Part shown: piece after piece, positions 58,725-64,000 of the stretch
How positions within the stretch are numbered: position 1 is the stretch's first letter
Layout of the letters: the number at the start of each line of letters is the position of its first letter
Assembly (NCBI GenBank): GCA_021234155.1
Contig: JAJEKV010000080.1
Coordinates: 4,647,827-4,711,826, forward strand
Direction of reading: 5' to 3'
From: Isoetes taiwanensis
Lineage: Eukaryota; Streptophyta; Lycopodiopsida; Isoetales; Isoetaceae
Length of the DNA stretch: 64,000 bases
Notes under the pieces: generated by a model
Told to the model about the DNA's origin: nothing
The model's database searches: none
Seen by the model: only the letters and a program-made list of their open reading frames with translations
Position numbers and translations under genes: made by a program

Positions 58725-58960
58725 GGCTATGGCGCAGTGAAATTTGTACAAAGGCATAACTGCCCTTTCCGATCGATTTTTGTAGAGCTCGATCTGTATG
58801 CAGCAGATCTGTATGCCCCGAGGATTCCATCAGTAAAAAGAAACCCTAAGAAAAGGTATGTTGGAAGGAAGGGTCAAGATATTGCCACGTGGCGTCAATG
58901 AATAAAAACCGTCCGATTTAGGGCGTGGTCCATTACACAACATTATAATATAAGAAGATA
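58725..58960 (-). promoter_or_regulatory. Candidate plant promoter and 5' leader of the small ORF
   Basis: On the minus strand: TATATTATAATG at about 58940-58951, the perfect palindromic G-box/ABRE GCCACGTGGC at 58884-58893, and CTTAGGGTTTC (telo-box complement) at about 58842-58852. A direct repeat 'gcatacagatc' occurs twice at about 58790-58815. Presence of all is seen; promoter function is inferred. Confidence 0.45.
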
Positions 58961-58988
58961 TACCCTCTCGGATCATTATCCTCAACAA

Positions 58989-60797
58989 TTGAGAATTATG
59001 GCTAACAATCAGTCCAAGAAGAAGAGGAAAACTTATTTCAAGCTCAACACCAGCCTCCTCGAGCATGATGAATTTATGGAGAGATTACAGGAGGTTTTAA
59101 ATAAATTCCCCAGGCCCAATGGACATTCTGGATGGATGTTTTGGTGGATTCAAGTTGCTAAGGCAATAAAGAAATGGCTTAAGGAATGGGGGAACAAAGT
59201 TCATCTTAGTAAGCTCTCCTCCCTTCAGAATTTGAGAGATAGGCTTCCCAATGCTTCTGAGGGGGAAAAAGACAAAATCAAAGCGGAAATTGAGAAGGAA
59301 GAAATTAGGATAGCTGAAGGATGGAGGCTCAAGGCTAAGATAAGGGAGATAAAGGATGACGAGAGAAGCAGTTCCAAATTTTTCTTTGTAAAAGCTAAGG
59401 GCAGAATTAAGAAGAATCATATCTTCGAAATAAGAGTTGGGGATGAAGACATCTCAAATGAAGATCAGATCAAAATAGCTGCTGCTAACCATTTCAGAAA
59501 TATTATGGGCACCAATCAGGACAGCCCCCATGTTACTATGAACGGGTTTATCAATCTCCAAGCAAAGGTAAGTGTGGAGGAAAATTCAAGCATCGAGATG
59601 CCATTTTCCAATGAGGAGCTATTTCAAATTGCAAAAGACATGGAGAAAGGAAAAAGTTCAGGCCCTGACGGGCTCCCAGTGGAATTTTTTATCAAAGTTT
59701 GGCCCATTTTAGGGGATAGCTTTGCCAATCTGGCTAATGAGTTCAGGGCTATAAAATGCTTGGATGCAAGAATCAACACCAACTTTATCACGCTCATCCC
59801 CAAGACTGATATGCCAGTTACTCTATTGGATTATAGGCCTATTTCACTAACCAATGTTATTTATAAGATCATTTCAGGTACAATTGCCAGAAGGCTTAAG
59901 AGCGTGTTAGAAAGGATCATCAGCACCTCCCAGGCTGCCTACCTAAAAGATAGGTTTATCCTAGACAATGTGGTCACGGCAATGTTGGGGCTGACTTGGG
60001 CCAAAGACTCCAATCAAGATATTGCCCTCATCAAGCTTGATATTACCAAAGCTTTCGATACGATAAGTTGGGATTTTTTATTCAAATGTTGCAGAGCCTT
60101 GGGCTTTTCGGATGAGGTAATCCTCCTATTTAGAGCAATTCTCTCAAATTCTAGATCTTCTGTTTTAATTAATGGAGAATGTGGCCCCTTCTTCCCCTTG
60201 CAAAGAGGGGTAAAGCAGGACTGTCCACTAGCTCCATTCCTATTTCTTATTATTATGGAGGCTCTTCATGGTAAATTGGAAGAGGCAAAAAGGACTAATG
60301 TGATCCAAGATCTCACCCTCCCAGACAATGGAGAAATGGATCAAATCTTGAATGGACATTTTGCAGATGACACATTCCTCTTAGTGTCGATGGACAACAG
60401 ATCCCTCACCAATACCCAAATTATACTGGAGGAATTTGGAGTCGCCTCGGGCTGTAAAATCAATCCCATCAAATCTAAAGTTGTGGCCAGAGATCAGGTA
60501 AAAGGAGAGCAAACAGCTGCTCTCCTGGGTTGTAAGTATATTCTCCCCACCAGCTCCTCTAAGATTTTAGAAATCCCCTTAGCCTTGAAAGGTAGTTCCT
60601 CTGGTATCTGGTCTGATATCATTGAGAAATTCCAGAAAAAAGTTGATAGTTTAAATTCCAAGTATATCTCTAAGCAGGGAAGGTCCATTATTGCCAATTT
60701 TGTTATTTCCTCATCCCATGTCTATCAGTCCTCTGTTATTCTTGCTCCGAAGAAAGTGACATCCAAGCTACAGAGCATCATTGGGAGATTTATATAA
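58989..60797 (+). CDS. LINE ORF2 reverse transcriptase (602 aa, endonuclease missing)
   Basis: A continuous frame covers the post-endonuclease linker (residues ~1-200, Lys/Glu-rich) and the RT domain. Motifs in order: GKSSGPDGLPVEFF (~217-230), LIPKTDM...LDYRPISL (~270-290), KLDITKAFDTISWDF (~348-362), RGVKQDCPLAPFLFLI (~405-420) and catalytic FADD (458-461; nt 60360-60371). The thumb region with LNSKYISKQGRSIIA precedes a stop at residue 603, where plant L1 ORF2 should continue for several hundred residues. The remainder follows in two other frames. It would perform target-primed reverse transcription if the endonuclease were present. Confidence 0.9.
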   Translation: MRIMANNQSKKKRKTYFKLNTSLLEHDEFMERLQEVLNKFPRPNGHSGWMFWWIQVAKAIKKWLKEWGNKVHLSKLSSLQNLRDRLPNASEGEKDKIKAEIEKEEIRIAEGWRLKAKIREIKDDERSSSKFFFVKAKGRIKKNHIFEIRVGDEDISNEDQIKIAAANHFRNIMGTNQDSPHVTMNGFINLQAKVSVEENSSIEMPFSNEELFQIAKDMEKGKSSGPDGLPVEFFIKVWPILGDSFANLANEFRAIKCLDARINTNFITLIPKTDMPVTLLDYRPISLTNVIYKIISGTIARRLKSVLERIISTSQAAYLKDRFILDNVVTAMLGLTWAKDSNQDIALIKLDITKAFDTISWDFLFKCCRALGFSDEVILLFRAILSNSRSSVLINGECGPFFPLQRGVKQDCPLAPFLFLIIMEALHGKLEEAKRTNVIQDLTLPDNGEMDQILNGHFADDTFLLVSMDNRSLTNTQIILEEFGVASGCKINPIKSKVVARDQVKGEQTAALLGCKYILPTSSSKILEIPLALKGSSSGIWSDIIEKFQKKVDSLNSKYISKQGRSIIANFVISSSHVYQSSVILAPKKVTSKLQSIIGRFI

Positions 60798-61182
60798 GAT
60801 GTTGGACTCCAGTGGCCATGGAGGAATGTTGTAAAAGCAAAAGCCTAGGGGGGCTTAGAGTTATTAACATTGAGAAGTAGGGGATAGCCCTTGCTGCCAA
60901 ATATTTTTATAAGGCAGTCTATAATAAGATCAATCATCCAGTCTCCATTATTATTAAGCATTATTTGAGCAAATGTCTCTCCTATGGATGGAGGAAGTTA
61001 AATTTAGTTTTGCCCCACTCTATTTATTTTCCATTCACGGTTCCTAATTCTATCCTGGGTCTTATTAAGAAATGGATTAGAGCCTGGAATTTAGTTAAGG
61101 GGATGTTTACATGGAAGGAGGGGCTCTCCATGGATCAGTCCATTTTCTGGAACCCGGCGCTCCTTACTAATGATTCTTCCTT
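60798..61182 (+). pseudogene. LINE ORF2 middle segment, frameshifted
   Basis: Continuation of ORF2 in shifting frames: GGLRVINIEK with a stop after it, then from 60965 LSYGWRKLNL. The frame goes 0, then +2, then +1 between 60.8 and 61.2 kb. No start signals, so it is one broken ORF rather than separate genes. Confidence 0.7.
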
Positions 61183-61920
61183 ATGTTTGGCTTGCCACTT
61201 CCCGGAGCAGGCCAGGCGATTTGGGGAAGCAAAGGCATCCTTTTCATCAGGGACATGTTTGATGACCATGGAATCATCCCTTTTCATTACTCAGCTTTGG
61301 CGGGGGAAGGGATCAATACTGAGGTCCTCTACAACAATATTTGCTTGATGCTCTCTCAGGGTAGGTGGGTAGATGACGACCTTAATTGGACTCACAACGG
61401 AATTACTGGCTTCAAGGTTAAAACTGCCTACAAATACCTGATGAGGAGCCAAAGGCTATCCATTCACAGCAAATGGCAAACTGAGGAGGAAAGGTGTATA
61501 AGGAACTTAAAGTTCATGTGGTCTAGCCCCATCCCCCCTAAAGTAAAATCCTTCATGTGGCAGCTTTGGCACAAGGCTTTGGCTACAAACCATAAAAGGC
61601 ACAGGATCCATATGACTGATTCGGATGTTTGCCCCAGATGTGTCAGCTTCAGGGAAGATGAGGAGCACTTGTTTAGATCGTGCATCTGGTCGGAATGGGT
61701 CCTTGAGCTTGCTTCCACTATTTTTGGCTATGATCTTAACTCGCTTGACCCGCTGGAGTTTTTCCTGCCAAATAATCCCAATGATTGGAGGATTTATATT
61801 CTTCTGTGGCGAATTTGGAAGGGAAGGAATAACTTCATTTTTAATTGTGATATAACTCACCCGGATGCTATCATCAAGCAAGTTGAATATGACATCAAAT
61901 GGATTATTGCTGCTGCATAG
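61183..61920 (+). CDS. LINE ORF2 C-terminus with zf-RVT-like zinc finger
   Basis: Open for 245 codons. Contains WTHNGITGFKVKTAYKYL, then FMWSSPIPPKVKSFMWQLWH and the Cys/His motif CPRCVSFREDEEHLFRSC (about 61630-61683), the pattern of the zf-RVT domain found after RT in plant L1 elements. Ends in a natural stop at 61920. Separated from the RT frame only by two frame shifts. Confidence 0.85.
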   Translation: MFGLPLPGAGQAIWGSKGILFIRDMFDDHGIIPFHYSALAGEGINTEVLYNNICLMLSQGRWVDDDLNWTHNGITGFKVKTAYKYLMRSQRLSIHSKWQTEEERCIRNLKFMWSSPIPPKVKSFMWQLWHKALATNHKRHRIHMTDSDVCPRCVSFREDEEHLFRSCIWSEWVLELASTIFGYDLNSLDPLEFFLPNNPNDWRIYILLWRIWKGRNNFIFNCDITHPDAIIKQVEYDIKWIIAAA

Positions 61921-62412
61921 GATTAAACATAATTCTTACATCTTTCTTTCTGATATTTCAGGAATCATTTTTGTACTGGTGCACAAGCTTAAGTGGAAGA
62001 GGATCGATCCCGTGGCTAATCAACAATGGATCAAAGTGTTCGGACCCCCCGATCTCTATGGTCATGATGAGCCTTGCCTATGCAATTGCTGCTGTGACCA
62101 AAATCCAGATGCAAGAAGAGGAATGCTTTGTGAAGCAAAGGGCAGCAAAGGTCGATTTAATATAGAATCATGCATGTGCGCCTTCTGTTTCCTGTCGGTC
62201 ATGGTTAGGGGCAGAGGCAGGAAATCCAGTAATCTCAACCTCAGGTCATATTTTTAGAATACAACAAGTATCACATATGATACATGATTTTGCATCCAGC
62301 TCAAAACTATGCTGCAACTTTTTATTCTCCAACTTTATTTCCATACTTACTATCAAAAAGTATTTTTGTTAACTTATACTTTATAATTAATATATAAATA
62401 CGCCTTCAATCC
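61921..62412 (+). other. 3' region of the LINE
   Basis: AT-rich near the end, with an 'aatatataaatacgccttcaatcc' tail directly before the A run. The part at 61960-62260 is GC-richer and open for 130 codons in one frame (starting 61865), including CNCCCDQNPDARRG. Whether it is LINE 3' UTR or transduced flanking DNA cannot be decided here. Confidence 0.4.
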
Positions 62413-62428
62413 AAAAAAAAAAAAAAAA
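62413..62428 (+). other. LINE poly(A) tail
   Basis: Sixteen A's following 'cttcaatcc'; marks the 3' end of the insertion. Confidence 0.85.
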
Positions 62429-62734
62429 CATTACTTTGAGGACTTAGTTTCATTAGTTTCATGGGCAAAAGACCACCCCTTGGCCAAGAACTTCCGTGCA
62501 CGGTAACATACGTTGTAGTTATACCCTAGGTAGTGTCCTTCAATGGAAGTATCCTATTGGAATTAAGGATTCAACAGTTGGATCTTAAACTTGAAGCCTT
62601 CGTCGTCGTCCCTTTTCATTGAAGATGAGTCTAAAAGATCAGTTTGTGTCATGATCTATATGTATGTCATGAGGGTTATATATGGTACAACATAAGGACA
62701 AGTATAGGGCATGTGAACATAGATGGATCCTTAG

Positions 62735-62935
62735 ACAACCATAAAAAACCATAGCTCAAAAAAACACCACCTTAAAAACCACATCTTAAAAAAAAACACC
62801 ACCTCAAAAAACCATACCTGCCTAGAAGACAACATATCCTTAAAAAAAACTACGCCTCCTTAAGAAACCACATATTCTTTAAAAAAAAACTATAGCTCCT
62901 TAAGAAAAACTACAACATGTCCTTGAAAAACCATA
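62735..62935. repeat. A-rich degenerate tandem repeat
   Basis: Repeated 'cttaaaaaaaaac.ac..cctt' units of ~35-45 bp with much variation. Low complexity; no gene. Confidence 0.6.
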
Positions 62936-64000
62936 CCTTCACATAACTATGTGTAGTCTTTTTTATAATCTCCAAAGGACAACACGTGTTTTATTTTTTC
63001 TGTTGTTTTCAACTGTGGACCAAATTTTGGGGTGGTTGTGTGAAAACCTCTCACCAGAATGGGCATCTGGCAGTGGGGATGGATTGCCAGATGGAGATCT
63101 CATCCCCTGGGCAAGCGTATAAGAAGCAGGAGTGGGCAGGATGGTAGGAGGAGGAGGAAAAGAGAAGAGGATTGGAGGCTAGGCGAGGAGAGAGAGTCCA
63201 AATCATATAGTTCAGGTGGGAATTTGTTGTGTGTCTGGATTTTATGGCATTATTGTGGATCGGCTTGTGTAGCAGATTTTTGTGAAGTCTAGATGCCATG
63301 GAAGCTGTCACCTGTGACCCAAACTCCAGCCTAGATGTAGAATCCGTCATGTTAATTGCCCTGTAAACCCAAAACCAGTAGAATTGGCCTTCAGGATCTG
63401 GAAATTTAAGCTTGCATCCAATTTCTGTAAAAACTGTCATTCTACTGATTCCTCTTGTATAATCTGTAGACTCAACCTTTTACTCTGATAATCAACTTAG
63501 AGATTGTTTTTTTCCTGTAAAAATCAATTTAGAGAGGAATCCCGGCCTCGGGCGAGTTGGCAGGCTCAATCGGCCAGGTATCAGGCGGCCGCTGTGGACG
63601 CCAAAGTTTTCTGATACAGTTTTTTTAAATTGCTCTTGAGGGGGATACCAGGATCCCGTATCCCCATGCCATTAGAATTTAATATTAAAGTTAAAGCTTT
63701 AAAACCTTAAGTTGTTTTACCTTGGTAGTTCTACTATTGATAAACCTGCTAGGCAATATATCTTATGAGACCCAAGATCCCAGCTAGTCGAGAACGTGGG
63801 ATGCTTGTATGAGTACGTAAATTTGAGGTTAGTTTTTAAATATAAATATGGCTTGGGTCACTTGGTAGAAATTATAACATATAAGGATCTATGATGGTAT
63901 TTTCGTGATTTTGTGCATTTATATTACATGATGTTGTGCATTTGCATGCAACGGCCCACCTTTGGAGGGGTGGGGTGGCCGTGTAACTCACATCCATGCC
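62936..64000. other. Unassigned right-hand flank
   Basis: Overlapping open frames on both strands at 63051-63440 and 63059-63292 compete and neither has splice or start support. The plus frame is an Arg-rich compositional run. Nothing recognised from 63600 to the end. Confidence 0.35.

Larger units (their letters stand above)
58961..62428 (+). mobile_element. Plant L1-type LINE, 5'-truncated, with poly(A) tail
   Basis: ORF2 begins at an ATG (58989) just downstream of where an AP endonuclease would be, so endonuclease and ORF1 are missing. RT, RNase H-like spacer and zf-RVT-like regions follow, then a ~490-bp 3' region and a 16-A tail (62413-62428). A target-site duplication was not identified. 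The intact 602-codon RT frame makes it much younger than the minus-strand LINE at 4.6 kb. Confidence 0.85.

Noticed and set aside
62740-62940. Telomere-like or centromeric satellite
   Set aside because: The A-rich units are irregular and do not match the plant telomere heptamer or a constant monomer length.

Overview
This window looks like nuclear DNA of a seed plant, most likely an angiosperm. The evidence is plant-type L1 LINEs with a C-terminal zf-RVT-like region, a Ty3/gypsy chromovirus, a CACTA-like subterminal region, AT-rich intergenic DNA, consensus GT-AG splice sites and a G-box promoter. Genus cannot be told. No housekeeping gene, rRNA, CRISPR or bacterial operon is visible.

Layout. 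(1) 1-4613: two diverged copies of a ~1.6-kb non-coding segment. (2) 4614-6500: a minus-strand, 5'-truncated LINE. (3) 6500-7840: unassigned DNA with a perfect palindrome. (4) 7843-40306: the dominant feature, a tandem array of ~2.7-3.3-kb units separated by long (TTC)n/(GAA)n tracts. On the minus strand each well preserved unit carries four exon-like blocks. Their splice sites recur and, for exons 1-3, the reading phases fit; exons 3 and 4 fit only in the copy at 14.4-16.2 kb. The first block resembles a replication protein A-like OB fold, a tentative match. An inverted repeat with TATAAAAAG in both arms sits beside the GAA tract and could be a per-unit promoter. Three near-identical units (17.1-26.8 kb) imply recent tandem duplication; the part after 27 kb is rearranged, with breakpoints in the TTC tracts.

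(5) 40307-48827: a polypyrimidine stretch, five tRNA-like tandem repeats, and a probable CACTA-type element interrupted by a complete but badly frameshifted chromovirus with two ~510-bp LTRs (42318-47971). (6) 48828-54330: a second, more decayed gypsy element and GC-richer non-coding repeats. (7) 55600-58580: nested tandem duplications with tRNA-like (SINE-like) modules. (8) 58581-58990: a possible small minus-strand gene with a G-box promoter. (9) 58989-62428: a plus-strand LINE with an intact RT core and poly(A) tail. (10) The rest is unassigned.

A technical pattern runs through everything: where repeat copies differ, they differ mostly at CTG/CAG trinucleotides. Several frame breaks, and the RT catalytic box reading YPDD, lie at such sites. 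This fits long-read base-calling error at methylated CHG cytosines, so some apparent pseudogenes may be sequence error. All gene models here rest on reading by eye.
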